Assembly: GCF_000719115.1 (NCBI RefSeq)
Contig: NZ_JOEA01000022.1
Span: forward strand, 124,001 to 188,000
Source: Lentzea albidocapillata
GTDB lineage: Bacteria; Actinomycetota; Actinomycetes; Mycobacteriales; Pseudonocardiaceae
Direction: 5' to 3'
Length of the DNA: 64,000 nt
Positions 24,282 to 32,230 of this stretch are shown piece after piece. The notes under the pieces were generated by a model. That model did no database searches and was not told where the DNA came from. It saw only the letters and a list, made by a program, of their open reading frames with translations. Within the stretch, counting starts at the first letter, position 1; each line of letters begins with the position of its first letter. Position numbers and translations under genes: made by a program.

Positions 24282-25654
24282 GACCCACCGTCCAGCGGCA
24301 GCCGCAGCGTGAACAAAGCACCGCCACCCGGCCGGTTGGCCGCCACCAGCGTGCCCCCGTGCAGCCGCGCGTTCTCCCACGCGATCGCCAGCCCGAGCCC
24401 CGAGCCCTCCGACCGTCCCCGCGACGAATCGGCCTTGTAGAAGCGCGCGAACACGTGCGGCAGGACCTCGTCGGGCAGCCCCGGCCCGGAGTCCGCCACC
24501 TCGATCACCAGCGAAGGCCCCGCCACCGACAGCTCGAGCGACACCGGCGGCGAACCGTGCCGCAGCGCGTTGCCGACCAGGTTCGCCACGATCACGTCCA
24601 GCCGCCGCGGGTCCAGCCGTGCGCGCACCCCGTCCGGCAGCGACGCGGACACCTCCGAGAAGCCGCGCATCCGCAGGCAGGTCCGCACCACCTCGGCCAC
24701 GTCCACGTCGTCGAGCGCGAGCGCCGCCGTCCCCGAGTCGAACCTGGTGACCTCGATCAGATCGTTCACCAGCCGCGTCAGGTTCTGCGTCTCCCGGTTC
24801 ACCAGCCGCGCCGCCTGTCCCGCCACACCCGGCAGCGAGGCGGTCTCGGCGTCCAGCACGTCGGTCACGGCCGTCATCGCGGCCAGCGGAGTCCGCAGTT
24901 CGTGCGACACGTCCGCCACGAACCGCCGCGCGTCGGCCTCCATCCGCCGCAGCTCGCCCACGTGGTGTTCCAGCGAGGAAGCCGTGCTGTTGAACGTCGA
25001 CGCGACGGAGGCCAGTTCGTCCCGCCCACGCACCGGCACCCGAGCGGAGAGCTCGCCCTGCCCGAGCTTCCAGGCGGCCAGCTGCAGTTCCCGTACGGGG
25101 CGCAGCACGCCGCGGGCCGCCAGGAAACCCAGTCCCAGAGCCAGAAGCAGTACGGCGCCGCCGATCAGCCACGCGTTGCGCGCCAGTTCGTCGACGAACG
25201 CGATCTCCGACGTGAACGGCCGCAGCACGTACACCTCGATGCCCGACGGGGCACCCGAAGACACGCGCAGTTGCATGCCCACGACGAGCCAGACACCGTC
25301 CGCGTACGACACGCGTTGCCAGCCGACGCGTCCGGACGACACGAGCGAACGCAGCTCCGCCGTGATCACGGAGGGGTCCATGCCGCCGGCGGAAGTCCCG
25401 TTGCCGTAAGCCAATGCCTGGCCTTCACGCCCGGAAACCCGTGCGGCGACCCGGTCCAGGGTGGCGGCGTCCACTGCTCGTGCGGGCAGCGGGTAGAGCT
25501 GCTCGACGCGGTTCGTGGTCTCGATGACGGCGTTGTCCTGGGCGCGCTGCACGATCGCGTCGCGCGCCCGTACGTAACCCGCACCGGCGACGGCCGCGGC
25601 GGTCACGATGGTCAGGAAGGTGAACGCGAGCAGCAACCGCAGGCGGAGCGTCAC
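24278..25654 (-). CDS. Sensor histidine kinase
   Basis: A 458-residue kinase. GTG 25654 overlaps the response-regulator stop (GTGA). The first transmembrane segment is near residues 5-25 (LLLAFTFLTIVTAAAVAGAG), followed by an extracellular sensor region to about 165 and a second segment (WLIGGAVLLLALGLGFLAA). Then come a HAMP domain, the phosphoacceptor in FVADVSHELRTPLAAM, and an ATPase domain with NLVGNALRHG, DSGPGLP and GSGLGLAI. It phosphorylates the regulator at 25651-26331. The signal is unknown; gene order is compatible with envelope sensing. Confidence 0.9.
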   Translation of the reverse strand: MTLRLRLLLAFTFLTIVTAAAVAGAGYVRARDAIVQRAQDNAVIETTNRVEQLYPLPARAVDAATLDRVAARVSGREGQALAYGNGTSAGGMDPSVITAELRSLVSSGRVGWQRVSYADGVWLVVGMQLRVSSGAPSGIEVYVLRPFTSEIAFVDELARNAWLIGGAVLLLALGLGFLAARGVLRPVRELQLAAWKLGQGELSARVPVRGRDELASVASTFNSTASSLEHHVGELRRMEADARRFVADVSHELRTPLAAMTAVTDVLDAETASLPGVAGQAARLVNRETQNLTRLVNDLIEVTRFDSGTAALALDDVDVAEVVRTCLRMRGFSEVSASLPDGVRARLDPRRLDVIVANLVGNALRHGSPPVSLELSVAGPSLVIEVADSGPGLPDEVLPHVFARFYKADSSRGRSEGSGLGLAIAWENARLHGGTLVAANRPGGGALFTLRLPLDGGS

Positions 25655-26331
25655 AGCGGTCCGAAGCGGTAGCCGAAGCCCCGCACGGTCTGGACGTACA
25701 CGGGCGCGGCCGCGTCGTCCTCGATCTTCGAACGCAGCCGTTGCACGCACGCGTCGACCAGTCGCGAGTCGCCGAGGTAGCCCTGGTCCCACACGGAACC
25801 CAGCAGTTGCTGCCGTGACATCACGCGGCCCGGCGAGGAGGAGAGTTCCAGCAGCAGCCGCAGTTCCGTCGGCGCCAGCGAGACCGGCTTGCCGAACCGC
25901 GTCACGACGAGGCCCTCGCGGTCGATCGTCAGGTCGCCGTAGCGCTCGGCCACGACCTCGGTGACGGAGGCGGACGAACGGCGCAGCACGGCGCGGATGC
26001 GTGCCTCCAGCACACGGGCCTGGGCCGGCTTGGCCACGTAGTCGTCGGCGCCGGCCTCCAGGCCCGCGACCACGTCGATGTCGTCGTTGCGCGCGGTCAG
26101 CATGATGATCGGGAGGTCGCCGGAGGCACGGATGCGGCGGCACACCTCGAACCCGTCCACCCCTGGCAGCATCAGGTCCAGCACGACGACGTCGGGCGTG
26201 ACGCTGCCCAGCAGTTCGAGGCCTTCCTCGCCCGTGCGCACCGCGTCCACGGTGTGTCCCTGGTAGGTCAGGGCGAGCGACAGGCCCTCGCGGACCGCCT
26301 CGTCGTCCTCGATCAGCAGTACGCGCGGCAT
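25651..26331 (-). CDS. OmpR-family response regulator
   Basis: A 226-residue regulator. The receiver domain has acidic pair EDD near residue 9, phosphoacceptor Asp in VVVLDLMLPGVDGFEVC, T in IIMLTARND and K in DDYVAKPAQ. The C-terminal winged helix includes VSLAPTELRLLLELSSSPGR and the tail RLRSKIEDDAAAPVYVQTVR with GFGYRFGPL. First gene of the operon with the kinase, lipoprotein and menC. CseB- or MtrA-like in general form; a specific orthology cannot be claimed. Confidence 0.92.
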   Translation of the reverse strand: MPRVLLIEDDEAVREGLSLALTYQGHTVDAVRTGEEGLELLGSVTPDVVVLDLMLPGVDGFEVCRRIRASGDLPIIMLTARNDDIDVVAGLEAGADDYVAKPAQARVLEARIRAVLRRSSASVTEVVAERYGDLTIDREGLVVTRFGKPVSLAPTELRLLLELSSSPGRVMSRQQLLGSVWDQGYLGDSRLVDACVQRLRSKIEDDAAAPVYVQTVRGFGYRFGPL

Positions 26332-26460
26332 GCCCTCCAGCCTTCCCGATGGGTCTCATGGGGACGTTCGTGCGACGTCATCGTTGCGTAACGACCGTCC
26401 GTGCGCAGTTGTTGCAGAGCCATCACGCCGCGCGGACACAGGTTCGACAGCCTCTGTGAC

Positions 26461-27972
26461 ATGCGAAAAGTGCTACTGACGATGAGCTTCGCGGCCATCG
26501 CGGTGATCACCACCGTCACCCCGGCGCTGGCCATCAGAGGCGGTGTCGAAGCCCAGGCGCCCTACCCGTTCTCCGGCTCGCTGCAGCGCCCCGACTCGCC
26601 GCGCGCGGACGGCCACACCTGCGGCGTCACGCTGGTCGCGCCGGGCTGGGCCGTCACCGCGGGCCACTGCACCCGCAACAACCCTAGCCTCGCCCAAGTC
26701 GGCAGGCCGAAGAACTGGTCGGTGCGGCTCGGCACGCTCGACGCGGGCAGCGGCGGCGAGGTGATCGAGGTCGAGCGGTTCATCACCTACTCGCCCAATC
26801 CCGTCCACGACGGCGACATCGGCCTGCTGAAGCTGAGGAAGAACGCGAGGACCAAGCCCGTCACGCTGCCGTCGGCCCGGCCCGCCGAAGGCACGGGCAC
26901 GCGGATCCTCGGTTGGGGCATGACGTGCGACCGTCGTGCGCCCGAGTGCTATCCGCAGAAGCTGCGCGAGGCGGACACCGTGATCCAGCCGGCCGCCGCC
27001 TGCGACGGCATCCACGCTGATCGCGAGTTGTGCATCGGCGCGCTGGACGGCAGCGTCGCCGCCACGAACATGGACTCCGGCGGCCCCGCACTCGTTCGCG
27101 AAGGCGACCGCTGGGTGATCGCCGGCCTCGTGAGCGGCTCGGGTGGTGACGACCGCCCGGTGATGTACACCGACGTCCACCACTTCAAGGGCTGGATCGA
27201 CGACGTCGTCACGGGGAAGATCAACCCGCCGGACACTCCTGTCCCGAACCTCGAGGGCGCCGCGTCACTGGCGGGAGTCTGCTCGGCGTCCGTGGTCAGG
27301 ACCGATCACAGCAAGCCCGGTGACCAGGCGCTTCTGCTCACCAACGGCCACTGCGTCCCGGAACGTCTTGCACCCGGCGAGACCCGGAGGGACGTCGCGA
27401 TCAAGCTCCCGGTGACCATCGGCGACCGCCAGGGCTACCTGCAGGCCAAAACCGAGACGAGGCGCCTCGTCTCGGCGACCATGACCGGCACCGACACCGC
27501 GCTCTTCGAGCTCGACCAGACGTACGCCCAGCTCAAGGCCAAGGGCGTGAAGATCTTCAAGCTCTCGGACAGGTCAGCCAGGCCAGGACAACGCGTCGAC
27601 ATCATCTCGGCGGGCAACGGCAAGCGCTTCAGCTGCACCATCGAGGCCGTCGTCCCGCATCTGCGCGAAGAGGGCTACACGCAGGACAACGCCTACCGCT
27701 ACGACCCCGCGTGCACGCCGTCGCACGGTGGTTCGGGCTCACCGATCGTGCTCAAGGACGGCGTCACCGTCGTCGGCGTGCACAGCACCGGCAACGACAG
27801 CGGTGAGCAGTGCACGGCGAACAACCCCTGCGAGGTCGCGGCGGACGGCTCGGTGACCGTGCGCCAAGGCGCCCGCTACGGCCAGCAGGTCAAGCACCTA
27901 GCCGCTTGCGCACCCAGCCAGAAGCCTGGTCGACCACGACCACGAGAAGCAGCACCACGAGGATGTGCGTGA
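26461..27972 (+). CDS. Secreted protein with two tandem trypsin-like domains
   Basis: A 503-residue protein from ATG 26461. The signal peptide (MRKVLLTMSFAAIAVITTVT, then PALA) is followed by S1 domain 1: CGVTLVAPGWAVTAGHC (His), DGDIGLLKL (Asp), NMDSGGPAL (Ser). Domain 2 starts near residue 275: LLLTNGHC (His), GTDTALFEL (Asp), HGGSGSPIVL (Ser). Both triads look complete, so it may be a two-headed protease. The last 28 codons overlap the convergent phnE gene. The tail after VKHLAAC (basic, proline-rich) is translated from the phnE antisense strand and may be a later 3' extension. Confidence 0.82.
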   Translation: MRKVLLTMSFAAIAVITTVTPALAIRGGVEAQAPYPFSGSLQRPDSPRADGHTCGVTLVAPGWAVTAGHCTRNNPSLAQVGRPKNWSVRLGTLDAGSGGEVIEVERFITYSPNPVHDGDIGLLKLRKNARTKPVTLPSARPAEGTGTRILGWGMTCDRRAPECYPQKLREADTVIQPAAACDGIHADRELCIGALDGSVAATNMDSGGPALVREGDRWVIAGLVSGSGGDDRPVMYTDVHHFKGWIDDVVTGKINPPDTPVPNLEGAASLAGVCSASVVRTDHSKPGDQALLLTNGHCVPERLAPGETRRDVAIKLPVTIGDRQGYLQAKTETRRLVSATMTGTDTALFELDQTYAQLKAKGVKIFKLSDRSARPGQRVDIISAGNGKRFSCTIEAVVPHLREEGYTQDNAYRYDPACTPSHGGSGSPIVLKDGVTVVGVHSTGNDSGEQCTANNPCEVAADGSVTVRQGARYGQQVKHLAACAPSQKPGRPRPREAAPRGCA

Positions 27973-28693
27973 CCATCTCGTCGAACCGGAACAGCTTGAT
28001 CGACTGGTTGATCAGGAAGCCGATCCCGCCCGCGCCGACCAGGCCGAGCACGAGCGACGACCGCACGTTCACGTCCAGCCGGTAGAGCAGAAGTCCCGCC
28101 AGGGAAGGCAGCACGGTCGGGAGCACCGCGTGCAGCGCGATCTGCGGACCGGACGCACCGGTCACCTTCACCGCGTCGCGCGGCCCGCGGTCGCTCTCGT
28201 CCATCGCCTCGGCCCAGAGCTTGCCCATCACGCCGGTGTTGTGGAACACCAGCGCGAGCACACCGGCGAACGGCCCGAGCCCCACCGCCGTCACGAAGAT
28301 CAGCGCGAACACCACGTCCGGCACCGAGCGCAGGAACGACAGCACCGCACGGGCCGCCTGCTGCGCCCACGCCGCCGATGTCGTCGCCCTGGAGGCCAGA
28401 AGAGCCAGTGCCAAGGCGAAGGGGATCGAGAACGTGGTGCCGAGCAGTCCGATGTAGAGCGTGATCACTGCCGCTTCCAACGACTTCCCGAGCACCGAGA
28501 AGTCCGGTGGCAACGACTCGGCGAGGAAGTCGGCCATCCCCTCCCAGCCCGCGATCAGCGCGGCGGGCGAGAACTCCGTGGCCTGCCAGGCAAGCACGTG
28601 CACGACGAGGAAGACCGCCACCACGACCCAGACGACGGGCGTGGGCCAGCGGCGGCGAGGAACCGCGAGCTTCGGAGAAGCCGTGACACTCAT
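27890..28693 (-). CDS. phnE: Phosphonate ABC transporter permease
   Basis: A 267-residue membrane permease. ATG 28693 overlaps the phnC stop (ATGA). The first segment is VVWVVVAVFLVVHVLAWQA; later ones include LYIGLLGTTFSIPFALALA. The EAA-type loop is DAVKVTGASGPQIALHAVLP, and the tail motif SLVLGLVGAGGIGFLINQSI is typical of PhnE. It forms the channel of a phosphonate or organophosphorus uptake system with PhnC and PhnD. Its last 83 bases overlap the protease gene on the other strand. Confidence 0.88.
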   Translation of the reverse strand: MSVTASPKLAVPRRRWPTPVVWVVVAVFLVVHVLAWQATEFSPAALIAGWEGMADFLAESLPPDFSVLGKSLEAAVITLYIGLLGTTFSIPFALALALLASRATTSAAWAQQAARAVLSFLRSVPDVVFALIFVTAVGLGPFAGVLALVFHNTGVMGKLWAEAMDESDRGPRDAVKVTGASGPQIALHAVLPTVLPSLAGLLLYRLDVNVRSSLVLGLVGAGGIGFLINQSIKLFRFDEMVTHILVVLLLVVVVDQASGWVRKRLGA

Positions 28694-29307
28694 GCCGCCA
28701 CCGTCGCCTTCATCTCCACGACGCGATCCGCGTAGGTGCGCGCGAGCTCCGGTTGGTGCAGCACGGCCACCACCGCCATTCCGTCGCCTGCCAAGGCTTT
28801 GAGCAGCTCCATCACCTGCACCGCGGCCTGCGGGTCGAGCGCCGACACCGGTTCGTCGGCGAGGATCACGTTGGCGCGCTGGCACAACGCGCGCGCGATC
28901 GCCACACGTTGTTGCTGCCCACCGGAAAGCCGCGCGCAACGGTCCAGCGCACGGTCCGCGAGTCCGACCCTCTCCAGGCAAACCATCGCCTCTTCCCGGA
29001 CGTCCTGCGGGAAGAAGAACGAGCGGTGCAGCGGAAGCCGTCCCAGAGCGCCGGAGCAGACGTTGTCCAAGGCGTTGCGGCGGCCGACCAGGTGGATCTT
29101 CTGGAACACCATCGCGGCGTTCCCGCCGACCTCGACCTCGCCTCCGTCGGGAGTTTCCAGCCCGACCACGCAACGCAACACCGTGGACTTGCCCGAGCCG
29201 TTCGGCCCGAGCAGCGCCACGAACTCACCGGGTTCGACCGAGAGGTCGAAGCCGTCCAGCACGGTGCGGCCGCCGAACGACTTGCGCAGGCCGCGGATGG
29301 CGAGCAT
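28690..29307 (-). CDS. phnC: Phosphonate ABC transporter ATP-binding protein
   Basis: A 205-residue ATPase: Walker A GPNGSGKST, signature LSGGQQQRVAIARAL, Walker B VILADEPVSALDP, H-loop VVAVLHQPELA. At 205 residues it is shorter than typical PhnC (about 260), lacking the C-terminal extension, but all nucleotide-binding motifs are present. Its start shares one base with the phnD stop (TGATG). Confidence 0.88.
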   Translation of the reverse strand: MLAIRGLRKSFGGRTVLDGFDLSVEPGEFVALLGPNGSGKSTVLRCVVGLETPDGGEVEVGGNAAMVFQKIHLVGRRNALDNVCSGALGRLPLHRSFFFPQDVREEAMVCLERVGLADRALDRCARLSGGQQQRVAIARALCQRANVILADEPVSALDPQAAVQVMELLKALAGDGMAVVAVLHQPELARTYADRVVEMKATVAA

Positions 29308-30191
29308 CAGACGTCCTCTTCCTGGAGCCCGAGCGTGGTCGCGAGGTCGAAGAGCACCTTGTACGTGTCGTTGTTCACCTGCACGAGCGGCCCGGGCGGG
29401 GTGACGTCGAGGAACGCGCCGACCTTCTCGACATCGGCCGGCGAGAGCTCCAGCAACGCCTTGCGCACCTTGTCCTTGAACGCCGGGTCGAGGTCGCCGC
29501 GCACGGTGATCGGGTCGTTAGGGATCGGCTCGGACTTCCAGATCTGGCGGAACTTCGACTCGTCGAAAGTGCCGGTGCCCTTGGCCGTCGCGAGCTGCTG
29601 ACTGTTGATCTCGGCTGCGTCCACCTTGCCGTTGATCAGCGAGAGCATGGCCTCGGGATGCCCGCCCGCGTAGTCGAGCTTCACGTCGGCGACGTTGTGC
29701 TTCTTCAAGCCGTAGCGGGGAAGCGCGTCACCGGAAGCCGATCCGACGCTGCTCAGGGCGAGCGACTTGCCGGCCAGGTCCTCGATCGTCCGCGCGGGCG
29801 AGTCCTTCGCGACCCAGATGCCGGCGGTGTAGCTGGTGAGCTTCCCGGAACCGTCCGCGAACGACACCATGGGCTCCGCCTTGGCCTTCTGCGACGCGAA
29901 GACGTAACCGAGCGGACCGAACTGGGCGATCTCCAGCTTGCCGTTGCGCATCGCCAGCACCTCGGCCGCGTAGTCGTCGACGACCTGCAGCTCGACCTCA
30001 CAGCCGAGCTTGGTCGCCAACGCCTTCGCGAGCACCTCGTAGGCGGGCTTGAGCTTCGCCGGGTCCTCGTACGGCTCGACGCCGAAACGCACCTTGCCGT
30101 TCGGACAGTCACCACCGCTCGAAGCGGAGTTCGTGGTGCCACAAGCTGTCAGGGCCAACGCCGCAGCGAGAACAACGCCGAGGGTTCTCAT
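29307..30191 (-). CDS. phnD: Phosphonate-binding lipoprotein
   Basis: A 294-residue PhnD-type periplasmic-binding lipoprotein with lipobox LTAC (MRTLGVVLAAALALTACG). The family pattern is visible: VRFGVEPYEDPAKLKPAYEV, AEVLAMRNGKLEIAQFGPLG, GIWVAKDSPA, LALSSVGSASGDALPRY, and INSQQLATAKGTGTF. It captures phosphonates or related oxyanion esters outside the membrane. The start ATG 30191 overlaps the oxidoreductase stop by one base, with AGGAG upstream. Confidence 0.88.
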   Translation of the reverse strand: MRTLGVVLAAALALTACGTTNSASSGGDCPNGKVRFGVEPYEDPAKLKPAYEVLAKALATKLGCEVELQVVDDYAAEVLAMRNGKLEIAQFGPLGYVFASQKAKAEPMVSFADGSGKLTSYTAGIWVAKDSPARTIEDLAGKSLALSSVGSASGDALPRYGLKKHNVADVKLDYAGGHPEAMLSLINGKVDAAEINSQQLATAKGTGTFDESKFRQIWKSEPIPNDPITVRGDLDPAFKDKVRKALLELSPADVEKVGAFLDVTPPGPLVQVNNDTYKVLFDLATTLGLQEEDV

Positions 30192-31387
30192 CACATCTCC
30201 TGGAGGAGGTCGTCGAGCACGGCCGGGGCGAGGCCGAGCGCGGTGGTCATGCCGATGCCGGAGGTGACCGAGACGGCCCTGGTGAGCGGAGCGGGCGTCG
30301 CGGTCAGGAAGGGTTCGGGGGCGGACGCGTAGATACCGCGCCAGCGTTCGAGCACGCGGAGCGAGGGAACGCCGAGCAGCCGGGCCGTCTCGGTGAGCAC
30401 CAGGTCGTCCAGGTCCTCGGACCGGTACGGGTCGACCGTGCGGCTGTAGTGGTGGGTGTCGCCGATCGTGAGCGAGCCGTCGGGGAGCTGGGTGAACATC
30501 AGGTTCAGCCCGGCTTCGACCAGCTCGGGGTGGTCGTTCGTGAGGCGTTCGCGGACCTTCTCGATGCTTGGGCACCGCGCGAACGCGTCGTAGCGCAGCA
30601 TCGAGAACCCGGTCAGCACGGCCGGGTCGATCACGCCGCCGTGCGCGACGCGCAGCATTCGCAGCCGGCAGCGCTGGATCTCGCGCTTCTCGGCGATCTC
30701 GGGGAAGAACCTGTCGACGTTGTGGCCTACGGCTACGACCGCCGCGCGGCAGCGGATCTCGCCGCGGGAGGTGCGGACCAGGCCCGGCTCGACGGTGAGC
30801 ACGTTGGTCGACCAGTGGAACGTGACGCCCCGATCGTTCAACAATCCTGCGATCGCGTGGACGGCTTCGCGTGGGTTGACGCGGATGTCGAGGGGTAGGA
30901 AGGCGGCGCCGAGGATCGAGGGATTGTTGAACAATCCCGTCGTTGGATTGTTGAACAATCCGACGCTTCGGCGGGCGGGCTGCTCAGCGTGGCCGGTGGT
31001 TCGATCGTTGAACGATCCACGCGTGGGATTGTTGAACGATCCGTGCGTAGAATTGTTCAACAATTCGACGTCGCGGACCTCGGCGAACTCCTCAAGCACC
31101 GCGAGCTCGTCCACCTCGCGAGCCACGACAAGCGTCCCGGACTCCCGCAACCAGAACCCGGCCTCACGGGCAAGCGTGAGCCACTCGGCACGAGCGGCCA
31201 TCGCGTACGAGAACGCCACCCCGTCCTGAGCGGTGAAGCACCCGTGCCCGAAGTTGCGCACGGAAGCCCCGGCCGCGTGCTCGTCACGCTCGACCACGGC
31301 GACGGAGAGCCCCCGCTGCACCGCGTGCCAGGCGTGCGCGAGCCCGACGATGCCCGCGCCGACGACCACCAGGTCCACACTTGTCAT
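30191..31387 (-). CDS. FAD-dependent oxidoreductase of phosphonate loci, with palindromic repeat insertion
   Basis: A 398-residue DAO/glycine-oxidase-type flavoenzyme: FAD motif DLVVVGAGIVGLAHAWHAVQ, ERDEHAAGASVRNFGHG, C-terminal RGIYASAPEP and SGIGMTTALGLAPAV. It resembles the family recurrently found with phosphonatase-like hydrolases (TIGR03364), whose members may oxidise aminoalkylphosphonates; the substrate here is unproven. Residues 109-157 hold five copies of a repeat of form (L/S)(L/F)N(N/D)xT-G with an eight-residue period (LLNNSTHG, SFNNPTRG, SFNDRTTG, LFNNPTTG, LFNNPS). They are encoded by DNA palindromes and make the protein longer than the usual 350-370 residues. The frame stays open, so the protein may still fold. 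Confidence 0.82.
   Translation of the reverse strand: MTSVDLVVVGAGIVGLAHAWHAVQRGLSVAVVERDEHAAGASVRNFGHGCFTAQDGVAFSYAMAARAEWLTLAREAGFWLRESGTLVVAREVDELAVLEEFAEVRDVELLNNSTHGSFNNPTRGSFNDRTTGHAEQPARRSVGLFNNPTTGLFNNPSILGAAFLPLDIRVNPREAVHAIAGLLNDRGVTFHWSTNVLTVEPGLVRTSRGEIRCRAAVVAVGHNVDRFFPEIAEKREIQRCRLRMLRVAHGGVIDPAVLTGFSMLRYDAFARCPSIEKVRERLTNDHPELVEAGLNLMFTQLPDGSLTIGDTHHYSRTVDPYRSEDLDDLVLTETARLLGVPSLRVLERWRGIYASAPEPFLTATPAPLTRAVSVTSGIGMTTALGLAPAVLDDLLQEM
30832..31066. repeat. Array of 15-17-bp palindromes inside an open reading frame
   Basis: Six palindromes of type GGATTGTT-G-AACAATCC: 30832-30846 (GATCGTTCAACAATC), 30921-30937 and 30945-30961 (both perfect and identical), 31003-31017 (GATCGTTGAACGATC, perfect), 31026-31042 (one wobble), 31050-31066 (GAATTGTTCAACAATTC, perfect). 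Centres within each cluster lie 24 bp apart (30929/30953 and 31010/31034/31058), so each unit adds eight codons without breaking the frame. No other copies were noticed in the window. Confidence 0.9.
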
Positions 31388-31391
31388 GACA
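31379..31391. promoter_or_regulatory. Putative GntR operator over the oxidoreductase start codon
   Basis: ACTTGTCATGACA, with the palindromic core TGTCATGACA (31382-31391), includes the CAT that is the oxidoreductase ATG on the minus strand. The same 13 bases recur at 31456-31468, 77 bp away, in the divergent promoter region of a GntR regulator. Confidence 0.6.
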
Positions 31392-31455
31392 GGAACGATG
31401 AGCGGCAGCAGAACCAGAAGCAATGGCTGTTCTGATGTGTTCACTTGGAGTTCAG

Positions 31456-31471
31456 ACTTGTCATGACATGT
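31456..31471. promoter_or_regulatory. Putative GntR operator before its own regulator gene
   Basis: ACTTGTCATGACATGT is a near-perfect 16-bp palindrome with the same core TGTCATGACA as the site at 31382-31391. It lies 13-28 bases upstream of ATG 31484, where binding would block a promoter. A likely autoregulatory site. Confidence 0.6.
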
Positions 31472-31483
31472 ACCCTCAGCGGC

Positions 31484-32230
31484 ATGGAGATGCCCCTGCA
31501 TGAGCGCATCGCGGCCGACCTGCGGCGCCGCATCGCCTCCGGTGAACTGGCCGTCGGAGATCCCGTGCCGTCCGAGTCGCAGCTGGGCGCGCAGTGGAAT
31601 GCCTCGCGCGCGCCGGTCCGGCAGGCGCTGACGTCGCTCAGGGCCGAGGGCATGATCGGCGGCGGACGCGGCAAGCCGGCGGTGGTGCGCAGGCACACGT
31701 TGTCGCAGCCGTTCGAGACGTTCCTGTCGTTCTCCAGCTGGGCCGCGGGCCTCGGGCACGTGCCGGGGCAGCGAACCCTGGAGATCGCGCGCCGCCCGGC
31801 CGACGCCGACATCGCCGACGCCCTCCAGCTCGACGAGGGCACGCCGGTGGTGCAGCTGCTCAGACAGCGGCTGATCGACGGCAGGCCGACGATGCTGGAG
31901 CGCACGACGTTCGTGGAACCGGTGGGGCGCCTGCTGTTCGACTTCGACTGCGACAGCGGATCGCTCTACGCGTACCTGGGGGAGCAGGGCGTCGACATGA
32001 CCGTCGCGCGGCACCAGATCGACGCCGTCGCAGCCGACGCGCAGGACAGCGAGCTGCTGGAAGTCGCTCTGGGGGCACCACTTCTGCGGGAACGGCGGTG
32101 TGCGTCCGGAATGGACGGACGGCCGGTCGAGCACTCCGACGACCGCTACCGCCCGGACATGGTCAGCTTCTCGATCGAGAACTCCCAGCAGGCGCACCCG
32201 GCGCTGCTGCGGGACTGGAGGGCTTCGTGA
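31484..32230 (+). CDS. GntR/HutC-family regulator, PhnF-like
   Basis: A 248-residue regulator. The winged helix is MPLHERIAADLRRRIASGEL, VGDPVPSESQLGAQWNASRA, VRQALTSLRAEGMI. The UTRA effector domain starts near residue 90 (LEIARRPADADIADALQLDE, PTMLERTTFV, MTVARHQIDAV). The start could be ATG 31484 or 31490, or ATG 31463 inside the operator; none has a good ribosome site, so a leaderless message is possible. Divergent from the phosphonate operon and coupled (GTGA) to the phosphonatase-like gene, so it probably controls both. Confidence 0.85.
   Translation: MEMPLHERIAADLRRRIASGELAVGDPVPSESQLGAQWNASRAPVRQALTSLRAEGMIGGGRGKPAVVRRHTLSQPFETFLSFSSWAAGLGHVPGQRTLEIARRPADADIADALQLDEGTPVVQLLRQRLIDGRPTMLERTTFVEPVGRLLFDFDCDSGSLYAYLGEQGVDMTVARHQIDAVAADAQDSELLEVALGAPLLRERRCASGMDGRPVEHSDDRYRPDMVSFSIENSQQAHPALLRDWRAS

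Noticed and set aside
30921..30961. Palindromes considered as transcription terminators
   Set aside because: They lie in mid-gene, are AT-containing short stems with a single-base centre, and no T-run follows. Several in a row would stop the gene's own transcript.
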